Source: an uncultured Bacteroidia bacterium (GTDB lineage Bacteria; Bacteroidota; Bacteroidia; Bacteroidales; ML635J-15). Taken from it: DNA of 64,000 nucleotides. Position 1 is the stretch's first letter; each line of letters starts with the position of its first letter. This document shows, piece by piece, positions 55,730 through 63,346 of this stretch. A model generated the notes under the pieces. The model was not told the origin of the DNA, ran no database searches, and saw only the letters and a program-made list of their open reading frames with translations. A program made the position numbers and the translations under genes. The stretch covers positions 849,346 to 913,345 of the forward strand of contig CADCCZ010000001.1 of the NCBI GenBank assembly GCA_902800045.1. The letters run 5' to 3'.

Positions 55730-56170
55730 ATGAAAAGATTAGTTTTATTAGTTGCTATTGCGATAGCAAGCATTACAGTATTCGGACAGAAGGGATACAC
55801 TGATTTTGAGACTCTTGCAGACGTGCAGATAAAGACAAAGCTTGCCCACTCCAACTCGAAGGACGCAAGCAGTCCAATCGAACTGTCATTGTTCTTTCAG
55901 AACACAGGTACAACCGAAGTAGTTGTGTGCTACGAACTTTACATCGAAGATGAAGAATCGGGAGAAATACGCCACAGTGGTCACAAGGAAATAAAGGTAA
56001 AACCTGGACAAAAGCAGGCTGGAAAGATTAGCAATCTGGCTTACGAACTGTTAGGCAAAAATATCGACGACTATACCAACGGAAACAAGCGCTGGTATTT
56101 CAAAAGCCTGCTAGTGAAGAATTTCGCCACAGGCGAAGTCATTGCAACAAGCAGCAAGACCGAAGAATAA
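55730..56170 (+). CDS. Small secreted protein downstream of the serpin
   Basis: 146 residues starting at ATG 55730, one base after the serpin stop; the frame extends upstream into the serpin gene but that part is not used. Signal peptide MKRLVLLVAIAIASITVFGQ. The mature part is mainly beta: IELSLFFQNTGTTEVVVCYE, LYIEDEESGEIRHSGHKEIK, then VKPGQKQAGKIS and RWYFKSLLVKNFATGEVIAT. This resembles a small immunoglobulin-like or FN3-like sandwich, but no family is recognised. Tight coupling to the serpin suggests a joint function, for example partner or envelope anchor; this is a guess. A terminator follows 20 bp later. Confidence 0.82.
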   Translation: MKRLVLLVAIAIASITVFGQKGYTDFETLADVQIKTKLAHSNSKDASSPIELSLFFQNTGTTEVVVCYELYIEDEESGEIRHSGHKEIKVKPGQKQAGKISNLAYELLGKNIDDYTNGNKRWYFKSLLVKNFATGEVIATSSKTEE

Positions 56171-56191
56171 CGAAATTTTTCGAGAATAATG

Positions 56192-56214
56192 GCCCCACGT
56201 TGTGGGGCTTTTTT
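56192..56214 (+). terminator. Terminator of the serpin operon
   Basis: GCCCCAC (56192-56198) / GTGGGGC (56202-56208) with a GTT loop and six T after it. Confidence 0.92.
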
Positions 56215-56252
56215 GTTCATAAGCAAGTGAAAAAAGAATAATCGAAAACTCT

Positions 56253-56282
56253 TTGCGCATTGTTGCATATTATATATTTTTG
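56253..56282 (+). promoter_or_regulatory. Promoter of tdh
   Basis: TTG (56253-56255), 19 bp, then TATTTTTG (56275-56282) followed by C. The ATG is 37 bp after the -7 box. Confidence 0.65.
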
Positions 56283-56319
56283 CAAAACATATTGAAAATT
56301 GATTTTTAAGTATTAAACA

Positions 56320-57267
56320 ATGAAAAACATATTGATTATTGGTGCAGGCGGACAGATTGGTTCCGAATTGACTCGCAACCTGCGCGACATTTATGGTGAC
56401 AATCACGTTATTTGCTCCGATTTGCGTCCTCTCAAAGGACAGGATTACGAGCGCGGTCCTATTGAACGCATTGACTCTACGCAGGTTATGCAAATTGCCG
56501 CTGCTGTAAAAAAGTACAACATCGACACGATTTACAATCTTGCCGCAATATTGAGTGCAACAGCAGAACTCAACCCAATGCTGGGCTGGAATGTTGGCAT
56601 TGGTTCGCTTGTCAACTGCCTCGAAGTTGCAAGACTGTTCAACTGTGCAGTCTTTACACCAAGTAGCATCGGTGCTTTTGGTCCCAGCACTCCGCACGAC
56701 AACACACCGCAGGACACCATCCAGCGTCCAAACACCATTTACGGTGTAACCAAGGTTACTGGCGAATTGCTTAGCGACTACTACTTCACACGTTTCGGCG
56801 TTGACACCCGTAGCGTACGCTTCCCAGGTCTTATCAGCCACCTCACATTGCCGGGCGGCGGTACAACCGACTACGCTGTAGAAATCTACTACGCAGCAGT
56901 TAAGGGCGAAAAGTTTGTATGCCCGCTGAAGAAAGGAACTTTCATGGATATGATGTATATGCCTGATGCACAGAAGGCTATGATTGACATTATGGAAGCC
57001 GACCCATCAAAGCTTGTTCACCGCAATAGCTTCAACGTTACTGCAATGAGCTTCGACCCGGAAATCATCTACAATGCAATCAAGAAGCACTATCCTAACT
57101 TCGAAATGGTTTACGAACCAGAACCTATCAAGCAGGCAATTGCCGACAGCTGGCCAAACAAGATGGACGATAGCTGCGCTCGCAACGAATGGGGCTGGAA
57201 ACCTCAGTACGACCTCGACAAAATGACCGAGGACATGATTCTGAACCTAAAGAAGAAATTATTGTAA
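56320..57267 (+). CDS. L-threonine 3-dehydrogenase, short-chain (SDR) type
   Basis: Oxidises L-threonine to 2-amino-3-oxobutyrate with NAD. The 315-residue protein is an extended SDR, not the zinc-dependent alcohol-dehydrogenase type of E. coli Tdh. The NAD site is LIIGAGGQIGSELTRNL near residue 5. The family signature FTPSSIGAFGPSTPHDNTPQ (near 113) is followed by TIYGVTKVTGELLSDYY with the catalytic Tyr-x3-Lys (near 143). RFPGLISHLTLPGGGTTDYA (near 167) is highly specific for this family. A kbl gene for the next step is not adjacent. Confidence 0.92.
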   Translation: MKNILIIGAGGQIGSELTRNLRDIYGDNHVICSDLRPLKGQDYERGPIERIDSTQVMQIAAAVKKYNIDTIYNLAAILSATAELNPMLGWNVGIGSLVNCLEVARLFNCAVFTPSSIGAFGPSTPHDNTPQDTIQRPNTIYGVTKVTGELLSDYYFTRFGVDTRSVRFPGLISHLTLPGGGTTDYAVEIYYAAVKGEKFVCPLKKGTFMDMMYMPDAQKAMIDIMEADPSKLVHRNSFNVTAMSFDPEIIYNAIKKHYPNFEMVYEPEPIKQAIADSWPNKMDDSCARNEWGWKPQYDLDKMTEDMILNLKKKLL

Positions 57268-57286
57268 TAATAAATAGGTACATAAC

Positions 57287-57316
57287 AAAAAAGGTTGTCG
57301 AATGGCAACCTTTTTT
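57287..57316 (+). terminator. Terminator of tdh
   Basis: GGTTG (57293-57297) / CAACC (57306-57310) flanked by an A-tract and six T. Confidence 0.88.
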
Positions 57317-57380
57317 GTTATTATGTATTTGTGTACATGGTGGAAAAAACCGACAGACAACAAATCCGAAATACATCAGA

Positions 57381-57444
57381 TTTTATTGTTTATAAACAAC
57401 AAAAGTTTTAAAAAGTTTGTTTTTATTGCTTATGGACAACAAAA
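57381..57444. repeat. Pair of 24-bp imperfect direct repeats, 40-bp period
   Basis: TTTTATTGTTTATAAACAAC plus AAAA (57381-57404) recurs at 57421-57444 with three changes (TTTTATTGCTTATGGACAAC plus AAAA). The start-to-start distance is exactly 40 bp, close to four helical turns. It lies in the gap between tdh and the nadE repeat element, with no gene around it. Confidence 0.7.
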
Positions 57445-57478
57445 AAAAATAAGCACTACCTAAATACATTAAACATAA

Positions 57479-57556
57479 AATTTGTAGCGGAGCAATGCAT
57501 TGCTCCGCTACAAATTATCAATTATCAATTGTTAATTGTCAATTGTCCATTATCAA
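57479..57556. repeat. Composite repeat: 38-bp perfect palindrome plus AT-rich arm at the nadE 3' end
   Basis: 57479-57516 is a perfect 38-bp palindrome with left half AATTTGTAGCGGAGCAATG and core GCAATGCATTGC. Next to it, 57517-57556 is an AT-rich arm of ATTATCAATT, AATTGTTAATTG and AATTGTCCATT units ending exactly at the nadE stop codon (57557-57559, minus strand). Read along nadE, the order is stop - AT arm - palindrome, as after recQ, and both junctions contain TTGATAATTTGT followed by RG. Confidence 0.85.
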
Positions 57557-59137
57557 TTAATACCTCGCTACCAGCGGCACACTTTGCGAATGTCCGAAAG
57601 CACAGGACGAAACGCGCAGAATCGGCGGAGCCTGAAAACGCTTGTATTCAACACGCTTGACAAGTTTCAAAACAAAGTCAACTGTTTCTGCATCAAAGCC
57701 TTTGGCTTTTATTTCGTCGGCAGTCATATTGTTTTCGAGGTAGCAGTTTAGGATGCCGTCAAGAATGTCGTATGGCGGTAACGAATCCTGGTCTTTCTGG
57801 TCGGGACGCAACTCTGCCGACGGAGCCTTGGTGATGATATTTTCGGGGATAATGTTTCCACAATGTTCGTTGATATAGCGAGCAAGTCGGTAAACCTCAG
57901 TCTTATACACATCACCCAGCAGTGATAGCGAACCGCACATGTCACCATAGAGAGTCGAGTAGCCGACAGCTTCTTCGCTTTTGTTGGAAGTGTTGAGCAG
58001 AATGTTACCGAATTTGTTGGAATATGCCATCAAGATGCTGCCGCGCAAACGAGCCTGAATATTTTCCTCGGCAAGTCCAGGTTTTGTTCCCTCGAAAGCC
58101 TCGCTCATTGCCACACCAAACTGTTTACGTAAATCTTCAATTGGAATAATGTTATAGCTTGATTTTGTTCGCTTTAACATTTCCAATGAATCATCAACAG
58201 AATGTGATGTCGAGTAGCACGTCGGCATAAGAATCGAATGAACGTTTTCGCTTCCGAGAGCATTTACTGCAAGAGCTAAAACAACAGCAGAATCAATTCC
58301 GCCCGACAAGCCCAGAACCGCCTTCTTGAAGTTCATCTTGGCAAAGTAGTCGCGCAGTCCAAGCGTAATTGCATTGAAAATGCTTTCGGTTGTATCAAAT
58401 TTGCGAAGCTCCTCTCCTGCCGACTTAAACAAATCTGTATCAACGATTTGCAAATCTTCTTCGAATGATTTGCACTCGGCTATCACCTTACCGTTTTCAT
58501 TGAAAGCAATGCTTCGGCCTTCATATATCATATTGGTATTCGCTCCGACCTGGTTAACGTTAAGCAAAGGCAACTTGTATTTCAGAGCAACTTCCGACAA
58601 TTTTTGTTGATAAGAAGTGTCGTGCGAATATGGTACAGCCGAAATATTTACTATAAAGTTAGGATTTAACTTCGCAAGCATAGCCATCGGATAATCAAGA
58701 ACATCTCCTCCGACTACAAGCGCAATTTTCTCGCCATCAACATCAATAAGGTCGAACTTGTCGCTTGGTTCAAAATACCTATGTTCGTTCAGCACATCTG
58801 TATTAGGCAACACCATCTTGCATTGCGACTTTACAACACCTTTGTTGATGAATAGAGCAGCATCGAAAAGTCGTTTTCCACTCGACATTGGAGCACCGAT
58901 AATTATTGGAATATCAGCACATTCTGCTATAATCTTTTCAACGGCATCATTGCAATCGTTAATAAAGTCGGAGCGATAAAACAAATCGTCCGGACAATAT
59001 CCGCAGACTGCCAATTCTGAAAACACGACAAGATCGGCACCATTTTCCTTTGATTTTCTAGCTGTTGATATTATTTTTTCGACATTGGCCTCAAAATTTC
59101 CAATGTGATAGTTCAATTGGGCAAGAGCTATTTTCAT
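57557..59137 (-). CDS. nadE: NAD+ synthetase with nitrilase-like domain lacking the catalytic Cys
   Basis: Amidates deamido-NAD to NAD. The ATG at 59137 (MKIALAQLNYHIGNFEANVE) gives 526 residues; a frame to 59182 crosses the promoter and is rejected. The N-terminal nitrilase-like glutaminase domain (1-250) keeps the Glu of FSELAVCGYCPDDL (Glu41) and the Lys of CKMVLPN (Lys107). However, the strand that normally reads ICEDxW is IALVVGGDVLD, with Gly143 in place of the nucleophilic Cys (codon GGA). The C-terminal synthetase domain is intact, with the P-loop VLGLSGGIDSAVVLALAVNA near 275 and LLNTSNKSEEAVGYSTLYGD near 390. Ammonia-dependent activity is therefore predicted. Confidence 0.93.
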   Translation of the reverse strand: MKIALAQLNYHIGNFEANVEKIISTARKSKENGADLVVFSELAVCGYCPDDLFYRSDFINDCNDAVEKIIAECADIPIIIGAPMSSGKRLFDAALFINKGVVKSQCKMVLPNTDVLNEHRYFEPSDKFDLIDVDGEKIALVVGGDVLDYPMAMLAKLNPNFIVNISAVPYSHDTSYQQKLSEVALKYKLPLLNVNQVGANTNMIYEGRSIAFNENGKVIAECKSFEEDLQIVDTDLFKSAGEELRKFDTTESIFNAITLGLRDYFAKMNFKKAVLGLSGGIDSAVVLALAVNALGSENVHSILMPTCYSTSHSVDDSLEMLKRTKSSYNIIPIEDLRKQFGVAMSEAFEGTKPGLAEENIQARLRGSILMAYSNKFGNILLNTSNKSEEAVGYSTLYGDMCGSLSLLGDVYKTEVYRLARYINEHCGNIIPENIITKAPSAELRPDQKDQDSLPPYDILDGILNCYLENNMTADEIKAKGFDAETVDFVLKLVKRVEYKRFQAPPILRVSSCAFGHSQSVPLVARY

Positions 59138-59159
59138 CGTCTTAATTATTTTAACGTCG

Positions 59160-59167
59160 CGAAAGTA
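59160..59167 (-). promoter_or_regulatory. -7 promoter box of nadE
   Basis: TACTTTCG on the minus strand, one mismatch from TAnnTTTG, 22 bp before the preferred ATG. Confidence 0.35.
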
Positions 59168-59257
59168 ATAATAATCATTCAAAACGAATCATATTTTTTC
59201 ATTTTTCCTCAACGTCGAGCAAATGAACAACCTATTATTAAAATCTTTTGCAAACTA

Positions 59258-59290
59258 TTGTGGCAGTTGATTTTATTATTTATAATTTTG
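59258..59290 (+). promoter_or_regulatory. Promoter of the polysaccharide locus
   Basis: TTG (59258-59260), 22 bp, then TAATTTTG (59283-59290) followed by C, 18 bp before the ATG of the Wzz-like gene. Confidence 0.55.
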
Positions 59291-59308
59291 CAAAAAATAC
59301 GTTTTTTG

Positions 59309-60148
59309 ATGAAGACTATCGAATCGACAAAAGGAAAAATAACCGCAGTAATCATAATTACTTGTGTTGCAACAGCAATTGCTTCGGCAATAATTTTCAC
59401 CAGACCACAGTTGCAGACTGTAAATTCATCATTTATAGTGCCTACCTTGCCGATAAAGACTACCATGGACGTTAATAAATACGTCATCGTGGCAATAAAG
59501 GACAAGGACCTGATTGACAGCGTAGCCCACAACTGCGACGTTTCGAGCGAAGACCTCAGGTCGCGCATTGCCGCTACAATCGACGGAAACAAGAGCATAG
59601 GAATGGCCGTTTCGTGGGAAACCGCCGAAAAAGCCGCAGAAATATCGGAGAACATCATCCTGCAAATGAACAACAAGATTTCCGGCATCGTAAGGAACTA
59701 CATCCAGTCCGACATATCCGAAACAGAATACACTATCAAGGCAAAAGAAATATACATCGACTCGCTGAAACATGTCATGCAAAATCTTGACAGCACAATT
59801 GCATGCGAGGTGTCGAAAAGCGGCTCAAGAAAAGACCAACTTATTGAGCACAAGATACTTCTGGAGAAAAATCCCGATTACATATTCGCAAGCAAACTGA
59901 TGGAAAAGTTTGCCACTGACTATGGCACCAGCTTGTCGTCACTAAACGAAAACAAGAAATTTTTCGAAAACGACAAAAACTATATCACTGTTATAAAAAG
60001 TGCCAACCCTAACAATTCGCACTCCAGTACCAATAAGACAAAAAGTCTAATAATCACCGCATTCATTGCATTTATCTGTTCTATTTGCATAGTGGTATTC
60101 TGGAATATGATATTTGCAAGGACAAAAACAAGCGAAAAAGCCGAATAA
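59309..60148 (+). CDS. Wzz-like polysaccharide chain-length determinant
   Basis: The ATG at 59309 gives 279 residues; upstream extension of the frame crosses the promoter. One N-terminal membrane helix (about 9-32), a periplasmic region of about 200 residues and a C-terminal helix (about 250-270, SLIITAFIAFICSICIVVFW) give the Wzz/PCP topology. The periplasmic part has VNSSFIVPTLPIKTTMDVN and a long coiled-coil stretch (ETAEKAAEISENIILQMNNK to MQNLDSTIACEVSKSG). No Walker motif is present, so it is the PCP-1 type. Proteins of this type set O-antigen or capsule chain length with Wzy. It is the first gene of the locus and is followed by the flippase after 13 bp. Confidence 0.82.
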   Translation: MKTIESTKGKITAVIIITCVATAIASAIIFTRPQLQTVNSSFIVPTLPIKTTMDVNKYVIVAIKDKDLIDSVAHNCDVSSEDLRSRIAATIDGNKSIGMAVSWETAEKAAEISENIILQMNNKISGIVRNYIQSDISETEYTIKAKEIYIDSLKHVMQNLDSTIACEVSKSGSRKDQLIEHKILLEKNPDYIFASKLMEKFATDYGTSLSSLNENKKFFENDKNYITVIKSANPNNSHSSTNKTKSLIITAFIAFICSICIVVFWNMIFARTKTSEKAE

Positions 60149-60161
60149 AAGACGCTGTCTC

Positions 60162-61424
60162 ATGAAACTCAAGCAGTTGATATCGTCATACAGGAAAAAC
60201 GAAGACGCAAAAGGACTCACGGAGACATTTTTGTCGCTTACCATCTTGCAGTTCGCCAGCTACGTCTTTCCGCTTTTCACGATACCATATCTTGCTCATG
60301 TTATCGGACTTGACAAAATGGGCGACATCGCTTTCGCTGCAGCGGTAGTCGTGTATTTCCAGACTGTCGTCGACTGGGGCTTTAACTATTCGGCAGCACG
60401 CGACGTAGCTCGAAACAAAAACAATCCGCAGGAAGTTTCAAGGATTTACTCAAATGTAATGACGGCAAAACTTTCGCTCACAATAATTTGCGCAATAATA
60501 TTCGCAATTCTGGTATTTACAGTTCCTGCATTCAGCGAGAAAAAGATGCTCATGTTTGCCACCTACCTCTACATCCCATGCGGACTGCTAATACAGGAAT
60601 GGCTGTTCCAGGGATTGGAACGAATGAGATACTTTACCATACTGAACCTTATCCTAAAGTTCTTGTTCACAGCTGCCATATTCGTTTTCATAAGGGAAAA
60701 ATCCGACTACATATTGCAGCCTCTACTCAATGCCTGCGGCAATTTCGCTGTCGGCATCGCATCCATTGTCATCATTAGAAAAAAGCTGAATGTAAAATAC
60801 ATACGTCCAAATATTAAATCGATACTTCAATCAATAAAAGGCAGTACCGACATTTTTATAAATCAGCTTATGCCAAACCTATACAACAGTTTCTCGGTAA
60901 TGCTGCTGGGATTCTTTGGTGGTTCGGTTGCAAATGGAAAACTCGATGGCGGCACAAAATTCGTCAACCTTTGCAACCAGATGATGTCGGTGGTTACCAG
61001 GACATTCTTCCCTTTCCTATCGAGAAATATCAGCAAGCACGCCATATATGCAAAATGGAATATCATAATATCATCGGTCATATCTCTGCTCCTTTTTGCT
61101 TTTGCCCCTCTGATAGTCGACATATTCCTGACCGACGAATTCGTAGATTCCATAATAGTCTTGAGAATCATGGCAATATCGGTGCTGTTCCTTACACTAA
61201 GCAGCATATACGGCACCAATTACCTTATTGTGCAGAATAAAGAGAGAATTTTACGAAAAATAACCATAATCTCCTCGTTGATAGGCTTTTCGATGTCGGT
61301 TCCCATGGTATATTACTGGGGCTACATTGGCGCAGCAATAACTATAACACTTACGCGAGGAATTTTAGGCGTGGCTTCAATGATTGTAGTACTTAAAATA
61401 AAGAAACAAAAACAATTAGCATGA
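60162..61424 (+). CDS. Polysaccharide flippase (Wzx, MOP/PST superfamily)
   Basis: The ATG at 60162 gives 420 residues; a frame starting at 60114 inside the previous gene is not used. It has about twelve membrane helices starting with LTILQFASYVFPLFTIPYLA near residue 28. Typical flippase stretches are VVDWGFNYSAARDVARNKNN near 71 and PCGLLIQEWLFQGLERMRYF near 138. It moves lipid-linked repeat units across the inner membrane for Wzy-dependent polymerisation. Its last four bases overlap the start of the next gene (ATGA), tying it to the amino-acid-modifying pair. Confidence 0.93.
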   Translation: MKLKQLISSYRKNEDAKGLTETFLSLTILQFASYVFPLFTIPYLAHVIGLDKMGDIAFAAAVVVYFQTVVDWGFNYSAARDVARNKNNPQEVSRIYSNVMTAKLSLTIICAIIFAILVFTVPAFSEKKMLMFATYLYIPCGLLIQEWLFQGLERMRYFTILNLILKFLFTAAIFVFIREKSDYILQPLLNACGNFAVGIASIVIIRKKLNVKYIRPNIKSILQSIKGSTDIFINQLMPNLYNSFSVMLLGFFGGSVANGKLDGGTKFVNLCNQMMSVVTRTFFPFLSRNISKHAIYAKWNIIISSVISLLLFAFAPLIVDIFLTDEFVDSIIVLRIMAISVLFLTLSSIYGTNYLIVQNKERILRKITIISSLIGFSMSVPMVYYWGYIGAAITITLTRGILGVASMIVVLKIKKQKQLA

Positions 61425-62350
61425 AAATAGGTTTTATCATACCGACTTACCCCGACGAAAAAAGAGTCGCATTGCTTCCCGAAGACATCGACGGTTTCGA
61501 AAACGAAATCGTCATTGAGCAGGGATTTGGAAAGAATATGGGCATAGACGACAGCGAATACATAGCAAAAGGCTGTAAAATCATGTCGCGAAAAGAAATC
61601 TTCTCGAGCTGCGACAACATATTCTGCCTCAAGTTGATACAAAAGGAAGACTATGACCTTCTGCGCGAAGGACAAACAATAATCGGATGGACACACCCGA
61701 CAGGCTCCGGAAAGGAATTCTACGACAACGTGGCCGTACGAAAGAATCTTGTCATTGTCGACCTCGACAACATCTACCCGACAATCAGGCAAGGCGACAA
61801 AGTTGTGAATATTCCGTTTCTAAAGCCTAATTTCATCTGGCGGAACAGTTTCTATGCCGGCATAGCAAGCGTACAGCACGCACTTCTCAACTACGGCATG
61901 TACCCCGACTCGTCGACCAAGGTTGCAGTACTTTCGAGCGGCAACGTAGCCCAAGGCACTTTCGCCGAAATATCGAATTACAATCCCGACCTGCGAATGT
62001 TCTACCGCAAGACAATGCACGAATTCTACGACTCAATCGGCGAATACGACATAATTATCAACGGAATAGAAGTCGACAGCACAACCGAACACATAATAAG
62101 CAAATCGCAACTTGCCAAAATAAAGAAAGGCTGTCTGCTTATCGACGCCGCTGCCGATGCTGGTAATGCGATAGAAGGCACTCACTATACGACAATTAGC
62201 AATCCTATATACGAAGAAAACGGACTGTATTTCTACGAGGTAAACAATGCCCCGTCGCTGCTCTACCGAAAGACCAGCAAGGAAATCAGCCGCTCGTTCT
62301 CCGAAAACGTATACAAAAAGGATATTTCTAGGTTCTTAAATCTCTTGTAA
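61421..62350 (+). CDS. Alanine dehydrogenase/opine synthase-like protein, N5-(carboxyethyl)ornithine synthase type
   Basis: 309 residues with the fold of the alanine dehydrogenase/saccharopine dehydrogenase group. MKIGFIIPTYPDEKRVALLP (with the substrate-binding Arg near 15), FCLKLIQKED (Lys near 71) and IIGWTHPTGSGKEF (His near 91) match the active-site positions. The nucleotide site KVAVLSSGNVAQGTF is near 167. N5-(carboxyethyl)ornithine synthases, which join pyruvate to the side-chain amine of ornithine or lysine, have this length and layout. The call is by recall of the family, not by alignment. Flanked by Wzx and an ATP-grasp ligase, it may make an opine-type amino acid for the glycan. 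Confidence 0.75.
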   Translation: MKIGFIIPTYPDEKRVALLPEDIDGFENEIVIEQGFGKNMGIDDSEYIAKGCKIMSRKEIFSSCDNIFCLKLIQKEDYDLLREGQTIIGWTHPTGSGKEFYDNVAVRKNLVIVDLDNIYPTIRQGDKVVNIPFLKPNFIWRNSFYAGIASVQHALLNYGMYPDSSTKVAVLSSGNVAQGTFAEISNYNPDLRMFYRKTMHEFYDSIGEYDIIINGIEVDSTTEHIISKSQLAKIKKGCLLIDAAADAGNAIEGTHYTTISNPIYEENGLYFYEVNNAPSLLYRKTSKEISRSFSENVYKKDISRFLNLL

Positions 62351-62352
62351 CT

Positions 62353-63345
62353 ATGAAATTAGGCATTTTTACATCATTCAACGGAAACCATTTAAAGTTC
62401 GTAGACTCCTGCAAGGAAATAGGTGTCGACTACGAAATAATAGACATACTGTCGTCCAATTGGCTCGAAAACGTCAAGAAATCGGACTGTGACGGATTCC
62501 TTTGCTCGTCGACCTGCGACTCGCAGGAACGCAAAACCATACTTGACGAGAGATACTACTTTGTTTCTCACGTACTTAACAAACAGATATATCCCGATTT
62601 CCTTGGGCTATACATCCACGAAAGCAAGCGCAACATGGCAGCATGGCTCGATGCGTACGGATATCCGCACACGCCTACCAAAGTTTTTACAAGCAAAAAC
62701 GAAGCCATGCAGTACCTGTCGCAATGCCAATATCCGATAGTCGCAAAGGCAAACCTTGGCTCTGCAGCATCAAAGGTGCTGATTATTAAATCGATGTCCG
62801 CAGCAAAGAGATACGTCAGAAAGGTTTTTCCCACCAGAAGGCTACCTATTCTCAACAAAGGCAAGATATATTGGCGCAAAATTCGCCACCTGCCTGTCCC
62901 CGACCTTGCTTCTCCACAAAAGGACTATGTTCTTTTCCAGGAATACAAGGACATTGTCCACGAATGGCGAATACTAAAGATTGGCGACTCATATTTCGGA
63001 CACAAGAAACTGCTTAAAGGTCAGTTTGCAAGTGGTTCTGGATTAGTTGGTTGGGTTGCTCCTCCTAAAGAATTGCTCACAATGGTTCACGATATTTGCC
63101 GTGACGGTGGATTCTATTGCATGGACGTCGACATATTCGAAACCAAGGAAGGTGAATATTTCATTAACGAACTGCAAGCTTCATTTGGCTCGTACCTTGA
63201 TTATCAGATGTGTATCGACGGAAAGCACGGCCGCTACAAATATATCGACGGCGATTTTGTCTTCGAAGAAGGCGATTTCAACGTTCATGGCAGTGCGAAA
63301 CTGAAAGTTGAGCACTTTATTGAAATTCTAAAATCACGTAACTAG
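62353..63345 (+). CDS. ATP-grasp ligase in polysaccharide locus
   Basis: 330 residues. An N-terminal Rossmann-like part (about 1-95) is followed by the ATP-grasp fold. YPIVAKANLGSAASKV (near 132) is the nucleotide-binding Lys strand. DYVLFQEYKDIVHEWRILKI (near 193) and GGFYCMDVDIFETKEGEYFI (near 252) with FINELQASFGSY supply the metal-binding Asp/Glu/Asn residues. Such enzymes form amide bonds between a carboxylate and an amine. It lies 2 bp after the opine-synthase-like gene and 1 bp before a membrane protein, so it is part of the same operon. Attachment of the opine product to a uronic-acid carboxyl is a plausible job but is inference. Confidence 0.82.
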   Translation: MKLGIFTSFNGNHLKFVDSCKEIGVDYEIIDILSSNWLENVKKSDCDGFLCSSTCDSQERKTILDERYYFVSHVLNKQIYPDFLGLYIHESKRNMAAWLDAYGYPHTPTKVFTSKNEAMQYLSQCQYPIVAKANLGSAASKVLIIKSMSAAKRYVRKVFPTRRLPILNKGKIYWRKIRHLPVPDLASPQKDYVLFQEYKDIVHEWRILKIGDSYFGHKKLLKGQFASGSGLVGWVAPPKELLTMVHDICRDGGFYCMDVDIFETKEGEYFINELQASFGSYLDYQMCIDGKHGRYKYIDGDFVFEEGDFNVHGSAKLKVEHFIEILKSRN

Positions 63346-63346
63346 C

